Counted from the first letter of the stretch, positions 1 to 13,779 are shown. The stretch is DNA of 64,000 nt from Boswellia sacra (GCA_013180625.2 SNVD02013083.1:434001-498000); one strand, 5' to 3'. Numbers and translations are program-made. The notes: a model not told the origin generated them from the letters alone.

Positions 1-1790
1 GTATTGAAATATATATTAAAAAATAGAGAGAACAAAAGAGAATATTGGAGAAAAATAAAACCCAATTTTAAAAAAATAATAATAACCAATTTGTATCTTA
101 TCCATGTATTTTTTCCGTTTGCAAACAAAAACAGCTACTAAACATTAATTACACATTCTATGAGACACAAAATGAAAATAAAAACAAGAAAAATATTAAA
201 AATAATTATTCAATTAAAATCACATTATTGAAAGTGAAGGTTGTTAGTATATATCAATGGTGCTATTGAGACATAAAACAAGCTGTGTAGGTAATATTCA
301 AAAAAAGGCTCCAAAATTAAGTATAGATTACAAAAAATTATTTTTTTTCTGAAAATTTGTATGTCATAACTCTTTGTCAAGTGTCAAACAAGATCATAAC
401 ATTGAAATTTCTAGGAATATGATTGTTTATTAAGGAACTCCTGGATTTGTGTTATTTTCTTAATTTTCCGAATAAAGAAAACCAACCACTCTCTTTTTTA
501 ACTTTTTTTATATTTTATGATCCTTCACTTTTCCCTAACTGTTTAACCTTAACCAGCTCTGGCCCAACTCTTCAGAATTACTTGAAATTCGACTTAGCAA
601 ATTTCTTGAAGCATGTGACTCTTGATGGAGGGAAACGGGCTTTCTCCAGCCTAATGTTAATGTATTGAACCAAAATTAGCTGAGGCACGTGACGAAGAAA
701 TTTGGTTTATCCTGGTGGTAACCAAACTTTCAGAGTATATATATATATATATATAAACCATTCGAAATTAGTTTTTTAGTTTATGAGTTTATTTTCTTGA
801 AGAATGAACTCAAATTAAAATAATAAAAATGAAAAAATATGTCTGGTAGAGTATTTTAAAAATAATTCTATAAAATAACATGATATTCCTGTTTTGTTAC
901 TTTTTAGTCATAAAAGTGTAACTAAAATTTTTTTAATTTTTAAAAACAGAAAATTACAGATAAGATGAATTAGTATTTTTGCATTTTGGAAAGATAGAAA
1001 GCGAATAATAAAAATAAATCTTATTAATAAACTTGAATTTATCCTTCGTTACTATCTACTTTGATTTTCGGCTCAAAATAAACATAGATATTATCTCCTT
1101 TCACCTTTAAATATAAATAAATATTCATTACCATCATGAAATTGTTTTTAAGCTGATCAGAGGCATGCTTTTGTTAGTGATATAACAAATTGGGAGATTT
1201 TAATATCACATGTAAAATCACCATAACAAGAGTTTAAGCTGACGTCTTAATCAACCAATTAACTCCACACTTGGGTTACAGCACATCCCTTTTGCATTTG
1301 CATATTTCTGTTTCGATAGCAATTGAGAATCTCCACGATTTAAGCCCCAGAAAATTGCATGAACTGGGATGATATTGCGTCCTTAGTTAATGCCTGAAGG
1401 GCAATAGATTGCTAAGAAGCTAAAAAAGCAAACTAATCATAATAAAGAGAAAGCTGATCAGATTCCTTCTTAGACCATGGAAAATGTAGAGAACTTGCCC
1501 TCTAATGCCTTTGGTGCCAAAAATCAGGCAGCGCAAATACAAACCACTGCATACCCAATGAAACTTCAATTTATTATAACGGAGACATCAGGGAGTAAAA
1601 TCCTCTTCTACCCTGTTGCTCTTTGTAAAATTATAACACTTTCAGGTTTCTAATATGATAAATGCATTTCACATGTCAATAATCGTCCTCACGTTTGAAT
1701 TTGGAGGTCAAGAAATTTAAATTTGAACTTTAAGCAATGAAACATGAAAACAACTGAGTACCTTCCTGAAAAATCACTGCAAAAAAATGG
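1..1790. other. AT-rich intergenic stretch
   Basis: No convincing gene is seen. The sequence is AT-rich with short homopolymer runs and a TA dinucleotide microsatellite at about 735-755. Short open frames here have no recognisable motif. The right end is presumably the 3' UTR and downstream region of the minus-strand gene whose stop is at 1901. Confidence 0.6.
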
Positions 1791-1900
1791 TTCTTAAGGT
1801 GTGAAAAGGTTGCAGCATGGCTTGCAAGTTCCAGTTGGATACACTACAAGAATGCCCAGCAACAAAAAGAGAATCATCAATATGGGCAAAGATGCAACCT

Positions 1901-2225
1901 TCAAGCATCTGGACTTGACTTGACAATGAAATTCTGGCGACTGATAGGGTTCATCACAACAGGAGGCCCTGCAACACGAGGCCATGCTTGGAACTTCTTG
2001 TCAGTTTCTTCCCACCATCCCTTGTTTGAGACAGTGCCAGGTGTGGTGCCTGGTCATCAAATTAATGACCATTCAAACACAGAAAAAACCAGTAAACAAA
2101 GGCATAAGAAGGTAAATTACCAAAATTTTACCTCCAAATATCTTCTTGTCACTGATTAAATGGTCACATGTATAAGCAATGGCAAAGGATGCTACTACAG
2201 ATCCTATGATGTACTTTGTTGCCAT
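1901..2225 (-). CDS. Mitochondrial complex I small subunit (B15/NDUFB4-like, At2g31490 type)
   Basis: Two coding exons, 2225-2132 and 2049-1901, separated by a GT-AG intron, give an 80-residue protein (243 nt including stop). The start MATKYIIGSVVASFAIAY is a short N-terminal hydrophobic segment, suggesting one membrane helix near residues 5-20. The C-terminal half holds GGTTPGTVSNKGWWEETDKK and then VVMNPISRQNFIVK. This pattern matches the small plant protein annotated in Arabidopsis as At2g31490, found in mitochondrial NADH dehydrogenase (complex I) and usually equated with subunit B15/NDUFB4. The subunit equivalence is from memory. The intron falls inside a Gly codon (GGA G|GC). The acceptor of a leader intron lies 7 bases upstream of the ATG, which fixes the start. 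The frame is intact, so the gene is probably functional. Confidence 0.85.
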
Positions 2226-2232
2226 GCTTCAA

Positions 2233-3810
2233 CTGTAATAGTTGAGAAACCATGTCAAAAAATCTGATAAAAGAATAATAGCAGTGCAAGGTTCCCCAAG
2301 CTTGAAAAGTTGGTTCACCCCATTTTCTGTATCAATCTGATTTCCAAAAATGTCTGAACAGGATATACTAAGTCACTTCGAAAAAGTTTTATCTATAACA
2401 CTAAAGAATTTGTTTCGAATCCATAATATCAAATCAACCTAATACAGAACTATCTACAAGAGATGTATCTGTTTCACTTCAACGTATGCCATAATCTATT
2501 TGTTTCACTTCTAAATAAATTAGATAACAACAAGGTTACTAATTCAGACAAGAAAAAGAAAAGATAAGCAGAAACTAACATAGAACAAAAGACCAAAAAC
2601 AAAGCAGACAAACAAGTGATCACCAAAATATAACACCACAATGCTAGTAGGAATAACTCCTCCAGCCAGCTTGTGCAATTCAGGAAAAGCGCAAACAATT
2701 AGAGAAAATACAATGGGAAAATTTGTGAACTGCATAATGTTATTGAAGATATGGACTTTTGATTTACTTCATGCACATTACATGACGAAACTCAGGAAAC
2801 TCTCCCATCATCTTGAGTAATGACAAGAGGGACTCCGAACAAAACGAGATCAATCTCTTGCAATGATGCCTCAGTCACAGGCTAACCTATTCCTCTCATT
2901 CCAACCCACAACAGGCTATCCGCTTTTCCAGCTATACCAATTCCAATTAAGAGTTACTTACTGCTTCTTAACTTTTATGCAACTCTTTCAAGACATTTTT
3001 ATAAATAGATTAGGTTTCTTAGTTAATTGACAACACAGAGACACAATAGTCCCAGTTGCTAGATTCAATAATTAACATCAGCACACCAAACATAGTTATT
3101 TATAGAATTCATTCTCCACAACTGTCGCCTTTTGCCAAGTTCTAATCAACACATAAAAATCCTCACTTCATAATTCTTAAGCTAAAAGCATAAATCTTCT
3201 TAAAGAAAGAATACATACTTCTAAGTTTCGGTAGCCAAAAGTTCATTTACATGTTCACCTATCTAACAAATCTACAATGAAAGCACCATAACACACAAAA
3301 ATATAGATTACCATTACTTCTAATGAAGTATTATCCAACAAGAAAACCACAAAAAAGACGAAACCCATGTCCTGCTTCACCTTTGATCAAAACCCTAACC
3401 TCTAATAACTGAAAAAACCAAAGGAAATAATGGAAATCAAATGACAAAAGCTATGGAACCCTCTTGCATCCAAAGCCAAAAATTTAACATCACAAAGCCA
3501 ATTACAATATTAAACCCAGCATCAAAATTTGAACTTAAATTATTTTCCCACTTTTTCCCATCAGGCAAACAGATCATTTACTTCACAAAAAGAAGCAACA
3601 CCCAAAGTCAAAGCAAAATCACATCAGATTACACACTATTAAGATAGTTTTACCACTAAAACAGCACATCAAGTGGAATTAGAGTTACTAGACTCGGCGA
3701 ATCGAAACAACTAATAGCAATTGCAGATTCAATATCTCCGGCAAAACAATGCAATAAAAAATCTATAAATAATACATCGAAAAACTTAGAAAATTAAAGA
3801 AAGCACTCAC
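2233..3810 (-). other. Probable 5' UTR intron of the complex I subunit gene
   Basis: Reading the minus strand, the sequence before the ATG ends in CTATTACAG|TTGAAGCATG, a good acceptor (AG at 2234-2233). A matching donor, ATCG|GTGAGTGC, has its GT at 3810-3809. The interval of about 1.58 kb is T-rich on the transcribed strand, as plant introns are. A non-coding first exon would start somewhere upstream of 3811, around 3840-3900. Open frames inside this interval (for example near 2474-2735) look like intronic chance frames. The intron is inferred from splice motifs only; a cDNA would settle it. Confidence 0.55.
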
Positions 3811-4023
3811 CGATGCGCTTGGACAATGCTGCGAAAAATAGGGAGTTTTGACGTGCAGGAAGCTTTTGCCAACTTGCAGGGGCAAGGAGCAGGAGAGCTA
3901 TTTATGTTCAGATAGCCGCCCCCTTTTGGTGACAGCTGGTGTAAACCGGACGGTTCGGACCAAAGTGGATCCGATTTTAACTTATGAATCCGGTCGGTTT
4001 AGAAAAATATGTAAGGTTCATAT

Positions 4024-4323
4024 TAGGGGTGTGCAAAATAATCCGACCTGACCCGATCGGGTTTGTCGGGTTTTGGTCGGGTTAATCGTGAACAGTAATC
4101 CGAAATCGGATTGGAATAGTCGGGTTTGAACAGTATCGGGTTTGAATAGTATGTTTGAATAAAACCAAACCCGATCCAACCCGACCCGATTCGATCGGGT
4201 TGTCGGGTTTTAATCGAGTTAATATTGAATAGTAACTCGAATTCGGGTCAAAAGAGTCGAGTTTGAACAGTGTCGGGTCAAAATCGGGTTTGGGCAAACC
4301 CGACCCAACCCGTGTGCACCCCT
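4024..4323. mobile_element. hAT-type MITE with 8 bp target site duplication
   Basis: The 300 bp element is bounded by the direct 8 bp duplication GTTCATAT (4016-4023 and 4324-4331). Its ends form short terminal inverted repeats: the left starts TAGGGGTGTGCA, and the right, read inward on the other strand, starts AGGGGTGCACAC. The interior is built from repeated permutations of a CGGGT/ACCCG motif and AATAGT, so it can fold back on itself. An 8 bp duplication with AGGGGTG termini is characteristic of non-autonomous hAT elements in plants. It has no coding capacity. It lies just upstream of the likely promoter of the complex I gene. Confidence 0.82.
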
Positions 4324-4331
4324 GTTCATAT

Positions 4332-6512
4332 CTTTGACACAAACAAATTTATGGTCATTAATCTCGTCTAAACATGTAAAAAGGGCCGGCCCCAATACGA
4401 GCACAATATGGTCTAGAATGAAATCATATAGCATAAACACGGTACAAAACATGAATGCTATTGCCATATGGTACAGAATGAAATAAAGATTAGATTATAT
4501 TGGACTTAAATGTTTGGTATGATAGACGTGCTAGCACAAAGCATGATTGGGCCGCACCAAATAGAAGGCACAATGAGTACGGATAGGCACGATTAACTTT
4601 TTAATCTAATTAACAAAATAAATCCATTTTGAACTAAAAGAAATAAATCATTAGATTCTTAATTTATTTAGTCCTACAGTCTCATTTCATTTTTTTCCGT
4701 GAATCTCTAAGTCATCTCTCTAATCTATTTTATAAAATAAACCTATTTTTAATCAAAATTCAAAAAAAAATGATACAAAATATGTCTTGCTTATAACGAT
4801 GGAATTCTCATACTATCGTTAAATAATTATATTGTTAGTTCAAATTGTTAATAAAGAATTCAAATTTTATTCCCAAAATTGACTATAATATCTTTATTTG
4901 TTTAAATAAAATTTAAAGATTTTTATTTTTAACGAAGTAAATAAAATAATTTTCAACTCAAGATAGTGATAATTAATAAAAATAGTTTAAAATATATTAT
5001 TTATGAATTTTTAAAATAATTTAGGTTCTTAAAAAAATTAAAAAATTCAATTTGATTTTAAAAATAAACCTATTTTTCTTAAAAGTGATGTTTATCTCTC
5101 TTAAATAAGAGGTTAATTAGTCTTTTTAAGATACAAATATGTCTTTTTAATAAAAATTTGAAAGTTAAAGATATAAAAGTTCTGTATGTAGCTTTGACCC
5201 ATTTGAGTCAAGTACAAAAAGGCACGGTCTTAAACACGACACAACCCATTCGGCCCATGCCAAATGGATGGTGTTGGGTCTCGAAAAAAATTTTTGTGCT
5301 ATGCATAGTAGGACATGAAATATTGTCCATATTGGATCAAATACATTATAAAATTATAAATAGTGTTATGTATCTAAAATTTTTGGACCATGCTAGCACG
5401 ACATAATACGTTTTACATGTCTAATCTTTTGTGATCTAACGATTGAAATAAGTGATGAGTTGGTATCATTAACTATAATTTTTTTTGCTGTAGTCTTAAC
5501 CATCAAATTAAGTGAAATGAATGTATATACTTGTTTTTCAAGAAGTTGTATCAAAAGTTTAGGTTAAAAATCCTATTTAATATGGACATTAGAAAGGAAG
5601 CATGGCACCATTTTTAAGATAAATTTTAATTCATTAGAATATTTCATTTTAATGCTTTAAATTAAAGATTACATGCGCAATTGAAGTATGTTAAAATTAT
5701 AAATGTATTTGTGTCTAAAATGTAGTGCTAATAAACTTAACCAATGAAGACTGCTCTTTCTTTTGAAGTAGCTTTACTATAACAACAAATAATTATTGCA
5801 AATCGATAATTTTATCAGTCCAATGTAATCTTCAACACAAAATATACAATAATACACATCAAGATTTAAGCAATAACAAAAGAAAAAGGAAAAATCTAAC
5901 TATCACAAAATTGACATTATAATTAAACCCTATAAACAAATTTTTCTAATTTAGAATTTTAACACAAAAATTTCCTTAAATATTTTTGAATTTTTTTTCA
6001 AATAAATGATTTATTTTACTGCCATCTATTTTGTTGATAACTAGCATTTTGGTTGATGTTTTACATTAAATAGTTTTTCAAAAAGAGTGTGTTGATTTGT
6101 TGATTAATACTAGGTCTCTTAACCAAAAGCATCTAGTTTATTCAATGAGGCATTTTAATTTCGAGTATTCAATTTCATTGGTAGAATAAAATCACTTTAT
6201 AATTTTATAATTTTGAATTACAGACACAATCACAAAAGATGTGTGTGCGTTTCTCTCTCTCTCTCTCTTTATATATATATACATATATATCAAAGGGGTT
6301 TTGGAAAATTAGCCCTTCCAAAAAATAATACAAAAAAGATACCGATTTTCAAAGTACACTTTATTATTATTATTATTATTTTATTTTTTTTTGAAAAAGT
6401 CAATCTCATACCATCACCACTCTATAGGATTTACTAATAACTACTATCCATTATTGACAAAATCCAATGACCATTGTTATTGAACCAATAACAAACTATG
6501 ATCCTTATTATA

Positions 6513-6599
<87 letters not shown>

Positions 6600-6795
6600 G
6601 TTGGGATGTTTGCTTGTCCCTTATAGAGGTCATATTTAGATAGATTCTCTTGCTTGGAGGGTGAAAGAACCCATTACTACATAGACAGTTGAAAAATCAC
6701 CATGCTGATTTCTACTAATGAAACTTCAAGCCAGCTCTCAAGCTAAGAAGTTTTACAGTAAATATAGTGAAAGGAAAGTAGTTCCTTGACAGCTT
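4332..6795. other. Intergenic region with microsatellites
   Basis: No supported gene. Around 4380-4600 and 5200-5410 there are GC-richer patches with related words (GCACGAC, GGCCCGGCC-like) that may be remnants of a degraded transposon, but I could not define ends. At about 6240-6295 there is a CT then TA run, at 6361-6382 an ATT run, and at 6517-6596 a compound TA/GA microsatellite. The right end abuts the 3' end of the coiled-coil gene. Confidence 0.5.
6517..6596. repeat. Compound (TA)n(GA)n microsatellite
   Basis: About 34 bases of TA dinucleotides are followed directly by about 46 bases of GA dinucleotides. This is an obvious length-variable marker just beyond the 3' end of the coiled-coil gene. 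Confidence 0.95.
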
Positions 6796-9700
6796 TCAAA
6801 ACTTGTTCTGTGCATTGAAATGCAAAGGGAAAATTGCTCTGCTGTTCTGCCCTGCTAATGTTGGAAGGTTCCCAATATCTTGCAAGGGTGAGCATTTTGG
6901 AGCCAAAACTCCATTGTTGGATGTGTTTGCTTTTCTTCTTCCATCATTTAAGACTTCCCTCTGCTTGGCGATGATGATGTTGTCGCCGGCACTATGATTT
7001 TCCTTCAAGCGACAGATTAGTACACGTTTCTCGGTTTCGTTCTGGGTATCCCGGTTAACAGGTGATGAAGTTGCAGCTCTTGCTGCTCTAGCATTTTGTT
7101 CCTTCTTCAACCACTCAATCTCCTTCTTAAGCATAGTCACTTCTGCTTTTAGCTCACTTGCCTTGGCTTCAGAAGAGATAGCTTTTTGTTTCCACTCTTG
7201 CACCTGACGAGAAAGCAACAAAATTCTCAATTGACTACAATAATTTATTGTAAAAAATGCAAGGACCAAGTTTTGGCCCCGGAATTTTTCCTTCCTCTAC
7301 TAAATGTGCAAGCAACATATCAAAAGTCCTGGATGGAGAGTGCCATACAACATAGAAACAGGAAGGAAATGGTGTTAGATTAGAAGATCTTACAGCGATG
7401 AATAAGGATTGAATCTCATAATCTGAATCGAGTGCACGATCTTCCCAAAAGTCTCGAGAAGCCTGCAATTCCTCTATCTCATCCCTCACCTGCCCCAGCA
7501 TCTCTTGCATTTGAGACCACTGCTCTGTCTCTGCACGAACTTGCTCGACAATCCTCCTTACTATAGCCTTGCAATGTCCTGAACACTTTTTCTCCTCACG
7601 TGCCACTGCCCCCTGAAGAAAAATGACACTTGGTCAATTTCTAAACAGAAATCTTTCTTCATAAAATTTATGATAATAAATCACAGAAAAGAAGCATAAC
7701 ACCATTGAAAATTCAATAGTATATAACTTTGCACGTTGTCTGCTCTCTATGTTTCGTAACAAGTATACTATCCCATATATCGCTTTTCTTAAAGATTTAT
7801 TAACACGCTCTGCTGCAATTTTGAAAGAGCAAAACCAATCCGGTTTCCTACATAAAGACTTTCTATATTATATCATTTTTGAAGAGAAGGAATTCAATGA
7901 TTTTAGTCCTTTGATAGAAACATAAAAGGGTTTACAACCTGAGAGAATTGTGAAACAAGAGCAATCTAAATTTCAGAAAGCCTAACAAAATGAGTACATG
8001 GAGGATAGAAGACATATCAGGTGAAGTAGGGTCTCTCCATCTATCCTCCTAACTATCTGACTGCCCTTGATCAAGCGTCCAAGGATTGATATTCTAGCAA
8101 ACAAAACATGAATGCTTTTACCATAACAATCATGTCAAGTGGAAACAAGTTTCCAGAACATATAAGAGAGTTGTCTTTTGGGAAAGAGTGTCAGCCAATA
8201 ACATAAACTTTCACTGGATTCAACCAAATTCAACTCAACAAAGTTGGTTGAATCAAAATTAAATCTTGTCTAAAGTGAACAGGAACACTTTGCAAGCTTG
8301 AGGTCCAGCCCCCAGAGACAAACCAGTGACTTTACCTTATATGGTTGTCTAAATGATGATGAAGATATATCTGGAAACTCAATTCGCTTCGAAGTGGAGG
8401 CAGAACTGGCAGCAGAACTGTTGGCTGTAGAAAGCATTGATCCATATTCCTGTTCCATTCTCTCTAACAGCATTCCCTTTGACAACCCCTCCATTTTCCT
8501 TCTCAGGATTTCAACCTGCACATATTGAGGTATTGATTCAATGGTGAGAAAATACAAGCATATGAAGCTCCATTCGCTACTGAATCCAGAGTAATTAAAA
8601 GACCAATGCTGATGTATTTTAATTTCTATCTGTTGCAAACGATAGAAGTCCTATCCATACGAGCCTGAAACATTGACCTTGCAGTTTTTACTAAGCAATA
8701 GCGTGAGTTATTTTAATAGAATTATAGATGGCTCTGCCGTCTGCCGTCCAGCTGAGAACATGTAGAGAACTAAGAACAATAGCCATATAGACTGCAAATG
8801 GAAACAGATCACTACATAGGCCTTGAGAAAGTAAAGACATCTACATGATTTCAGTCTAAAACTATAGTTTCGGCTAACTGAAGCACTTTCACCATCCAAA
8901 TCCTAGAACATCCTGAGATGAAATTTCCTTTTATGGTCTCAATCTCTTCTCTCTGCCAAACTCAACATTTGGCTTACTTTAAGTAAGTTTTTCCTCTTTC
9001 TGGATTCACAAACAATATAACATAAAATACCGACGTCTAATATCCGCTCTGCAGATCAATTTCTTCAGTACAGAAGAGAATATACAGCTTTAAAATCAGT
9101 TTAGATAATAACGATTTATTAAATGGAGCAATATAGTAGGTAGATCATTTATAAGGGGAAAAGGGGGGAAAAAGAATAGAGATCCATTCTTACGTGGCAG
9201 TTCTCATTTGGCACAAAGCTCTCATCAACTCTGCAACTTGCATTTATTGACAAGCTTGCTTCTGCCATCTCTCTAATTTCCCCAACACATATCTCATCTG
9301 ACATTCCTCCACCCTTCACTAGCCGTCCTCGAAGAAGAGATGCTTGTTTATCAAAGTTACTGCAGTTCTTAACCTCCAAATACTTGACTCCCGATCTCCT
9401 TTGCAACTTCTCCAGTTTCTCTGTCAAATATTTTATCTCTTCTTCCAATACCATGCTCACAGTCTCTTCATTACAAATCTTGTTTCTCCCCTGCAAACAA
9501 ATCACCATTTCACAAGTTAACTTTCATAATAATGTATGCCACTCAAATATAAAATGGTAAACCCTGCAATTAGATTAGTCTAAACCCTAAACCCTAACAC
9601 AACTTTGAAAAGAAAACAAACAATAAACAATTCGATTAATGAGCAAGTAATCTAATCAGTTGAGTATGCCTACAACAAAGAGGAAAAAAAAAATTAATCA

Positions 9701-10338
9701 GACAAACAAAATAATCACTTAGGGAAAATAAATAAAAGAAAGAGAGGGAAGTAGAAAGAGATAGGCTCAGTTCAGAACTTCGCTTTCTTTTCAAATTTTC
9801 TCAGCAAACAAACAGACTCTTAAAAATCAACCTCTTGAAAAGAGGGGAAAAGAAGAAGAAGAAGAAGAATACGAAGAAGAATTATGTGACAGGAAGGGAT
9901 AGAAAAACTAACAGAAACCAGAGTTTGAATAGCAGATTTCAGGATCCTCTCAACCTGAACCCTCCTCCTTTCCATCTTCTTAACCGCAACCTCTCTCTCA
10001 ATCCTCAAAAGATTACACTCAGCTCTCAACATCTCAGCCTGAAACCTCCACTTCTCTTCCTCCACCACCACCAGCCCACTCTCTCTTTCCTCCACTCTCC
10101 CTCTCCTCTCCTCACAATCCTCAGAACTCACCACCACAACAGGAAAAACCCCTCTTGAGAACTCCCGCTCTTGATCAAACAACACCTCAAGCCTCCCCTT
10201 CCTCTCCCTGGGCTTCACCTGAAAGCCACTCTTTGTTGATTTCTTCCTAGGCCTGCGTGGCAACTGAAGGATTCGAGGCGTTGGTTGTGTTTGTGGGTAC
10301 TGCCATTTTGGCCTCCTTGACCCTTCTGCCACTGACAT
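6796..10338 (-). CDS. Unrecognised 509-aa coiled-coil protein, five exons
   Basis: Exons, in order on the minus strand: 10338-9913, 9490-9194, 8515-8336, 7612-7394, 7203-6796. Each junction has GT-AG, every exon is a multiple of three (426, 297, 180, 219, 408 nt), and the total is 509 residues plus stop. I chose the Met at 10338 (MSVAEGSRRPKWQYPQ); an in-frame Met at 10377 is possible but gives an atypical leader. The N-terminus is basic and Pro/Arg-rich (PTPRILQLPRRPRKK at about residues 19-33). Long charged heptad-rich segments follow in exons 1-2 (about 90-190), exon 4 (about 305-370) and exon 5 (about 375-425), suggesting parallel coiled coils. Exon 3 is Ser-rich. The C-terminus is low complexity. 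It resembles plant myosin-tail or filament-like coiled-coil proteins in style only; I cannot assign a family or function. Confidence 0.8.
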
Positions 10339-13300
10339 ATCTCCCCCAAACCAAACCCACCTCACTTTCAATTGCAAAGTTCAGAACTTTGAGCTCTATT
10401 ATTCAAAAAGATGAAAACTTTGACAACTTCTAATCAGTTTAAAATATGATATTTCAGTACAGCTACAGCTACTACAATTAGGCACTTGCTTTAGTTATAT
10501 AGAAAGCGATAGATTGGGAAGTTCAAAAACTAAAACTGTACAGCTAAAACTAGCTGCTAGAGGGGATTCATAGGTTGGTTTGTAGAGTTAAAAAGAATTG
10601 AATGAACCAACTACAACTAAAACTGAAACTAAAACTAGAACAAGTACATTCTGTTCTCTTGGTCTAAAGTTTAAAAAAGTGCAGAAAAGAGAGGCACAAA
10701 AAAAAAAAAAAAAATTTGCACGCAGAAGTACTTTCCGAGTGACCAAAACTGGTTTATTTTAATATGGGAAAGTGAGCTTTCATTGGCTAAAGAATAAAGT
10801 ATGAAAGACAATAACAAAGACTTGAAAGAGAGAGAGAGAGAAATTTGAAGGCAAGCGTGCAAATGCATGCAACCTCGTTAAGAGGAAGGAACAGAGATTT
10901 CAAATGAAAGCTGTAGCGGTTAGGGGCTGCTGGTGGTGGGTGCTTGCTTGTGCTGTGCGTGTTGTGTTGTGTAGGTTTTGCTCTCTCGTAATGTTACTTC
11001 CATTGAACAATGGATTTTCATGGAAAAGTGAGAAGCATATCTACTTTATTTAATGTTTGTTGAGTTGGTACTTAACGTTTACATGCTTATTTTGCCATTG
11101 TTATTTATTAGGAGCTGCTTGGAAGATGATGCCAGAAAAGCTAGCTCATGCAACTCAACAGTTTATCATTATTAACTCCTCAGATTTTGCATTAATTAAA
11201 AACTCAACTCTAGCATTGTTATTTGAAAACTATGTATATATAATTCAAAGTGGAAATAAATGAAATCATAAGATGTGTAACAAAATAGGTAAATTTTGGT
11301 GGAGATTTTAAAATTTTTCTGAATAATTTGTGAAAGGAAATCTGCTAAGCTAGTAAAATTCATAAGTCAATGCAAAAACTTTATATGTTGGGATTTTTTA
11401 TTCTATCATAACTCTATAATTCATGATTCTTCTCTAGGCCTTCAACAAAGAGATACAATGCATTATTCATATTAGGTATAAGCATGCTTTTGAAATCTCA
11501 TTTACCAAAAAAAAAAAAAATGAATATATCATACTACTCATATATTTACGCCTAAGGACACGTAGATGCAATTACCACTTTTAGAATTCTTCAAGTCTAA
11601 TACATTCTTTAAATATTACCCCCTATCCTACTTTAGATTTCTATTTGAAATCACCCTAAGACTCTTATAAGATATGTCATGAGAATCTCTCTTTTTTTTT
11701 TAATAATCAAATTCAACTCGCCTTTTATTTCCATTCTACTAAATTCTAAATCTACCTTTTTAATCAACTATAAAACATGTTTCTAACCCTCTATTCCTTA
11801 ACTACACAAACTCCTCCAAAAAACCAACACTCGTTTCTTAAGCTTCAACAAACAAAAATCCCATTTTGGGTATTTTCTTTATGCATCAAAATTTGCGTCC
11901 ATGATTCAATATTTTGGCTAGATCAGTGCAAATCTATAAATTAATGTCACCCAATTTGAAATGTATGATTTAAGATATAGACTTTGTAAATATGCATCAT
12001 CACCTTATTAAAAATGTCCACTCATCCCAAACTATAATAATTTATGTATGATTTTGAATTTTAGTAAGTTCGAAAGGGATTGACAGAGCAATTTTGATTC
12101 ACAAACAACAAGGTAAAGGGTATCAGAAACTACTGACTCAAGACTAAGAATCCATTTCATTGTCACGCCAGACTAGTTCAACTTTACAAATGATTAAAAA
12201 GCAATTCTACTACTACTCCGTGCCGTTAAAGGTACTGTATAGCGTAAGATGATAAATATAATAGTTATTAATTGCATATAATTAATGAACAATGCAGAAC
12301 GGTATTCCGAAAGAGGTTGTTTTGATTTTTCCATTTGATTTTATTATGTAATTTAAAGAGACCGACAAGCTTATTCCTCCTTTCTCTCTCGATGTTCACC
12401 AACACACTTGTGTGTTTATCATTTTCAAAGAAGACAAAGTTTACAAACCCAAAGAAGCTCTGTTGCAGCAAAGCTATTAATGCCTGCCATTCCCATTTCA
12501 GAGACACGCTCTGAAACTCAGACATCGCGCCCTGTTTCAACCTGGATAACCGAATACTAATAGTAGACTTCTATTTGGTGTACTACTCTTAACATTAATA
12601 TAATATATCTAGAAATTTAAACTGCACCATGTCTGTTTCACAATCCACATTTTCAACAAGTGGGATCTTCAATCACCCTTTGAATTACATTTTCAATCCA
12701 AATTCTTAACAAATGTGATTTTCAATCACTCTTTGAATTGCATTTCGATTGTAAGAGGAGAAACTAAAGTTAATTGCGATATCGGTTAAGCGAAGGGGTT
12801 ATTTTGACTATTAACATACGTAATGTTTCGTTCGAATGTCTAATTAAGTTTAACTTTAATAACAACAAATTTATCGTTTGAAACGTAATAATCATTTACT
12901 CTGTACTAATCAAAACATCAAATAAGGACCAAAAAAAAAAGTCCTATTTTTATCCGAATCAAATGCCATTTAAATACAAGATCGAAATTAGGGTATTATA
13001 TTAGGATCACTACATTGAGGGTACGATATAAGTTTTCAGCATCCATTATAAATTTTTGGTGTTCCAGATACTTTTTCAAATTTATTTCTTTAGTCCAAAC
13101 TGTACAATTGCACATCAAAAACATCGTTAAGAATTATCTACATATATAATTTACAAGACAATGGGATACAAAATCTTGGACTTAATCTTGAAGAAACCTA
13201 ATTAGTGCGGTATTTCAAATAAAAACTTCTTTATAAGCTAGTGGGCATGCAAGTATATTCTATTATAGTGAAGTTCAAAACAAACTTGCATGTAATGTAA

Positions 13301-13735
13301 CCTGCCTCAAGTTGTAATATTTATATCAACAATTAATACTTACTAATCAATATAAATCTTTTCACTTAAACAAGGATTAATTAATCAAGTTTAATCAAAT
13401 TACTCATGTTCAAAAGGGCCAGAATCCAAGTCAATGTAATTTAATAGTTTAAGTAGAAGTAAAGGACAAGTTTGTCTTATATAACGGAGCTTATGTTCTT
13501 GTCTTTCCTCCGAATCAAGGAGTTGTGTTGAGAATCTACATTAATTGTATGTAAATATAATTAAAATTTGACCACCATGCAAGTTAAAACACTTGTAATA
13601 TAATTATAATAATTTAACCCCATGTTTGGACACGAAGAATCTATTTTATTTGTTTAGAATTCAAAATTGTTCTCATTGCCATTGGTTTTGAGACATTTGA
13701 TTAATTAATTAAATATAGTTTGAATTCAAATTTTG

Positions 13736-13736
<1 letters not shown>

Positions 13737-13778
<42 letters not shown>
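13737..13778. repeat. (TA)n microsatellite
   Basis: Uninterrupted TA dinucleotides of about 42 bp, followed by a CT-rich tract (13,778-13,810). Confidence 0.95.

Positions 13779-13779
<1 letters not shown>

Noticed and set aside
2474..2735. Two overlapping hydrophobic minus-strand frames
   Set aside because: They lie inside the probable 5' UTR intron of the complex I gene, are T-rich on the transcribed strand and show no motif.
12268..12540. Minus-strand 90-codon frame
   Set aside because: No motif, no splice context and AT-rich coding; I found nothing to raise it above chance.
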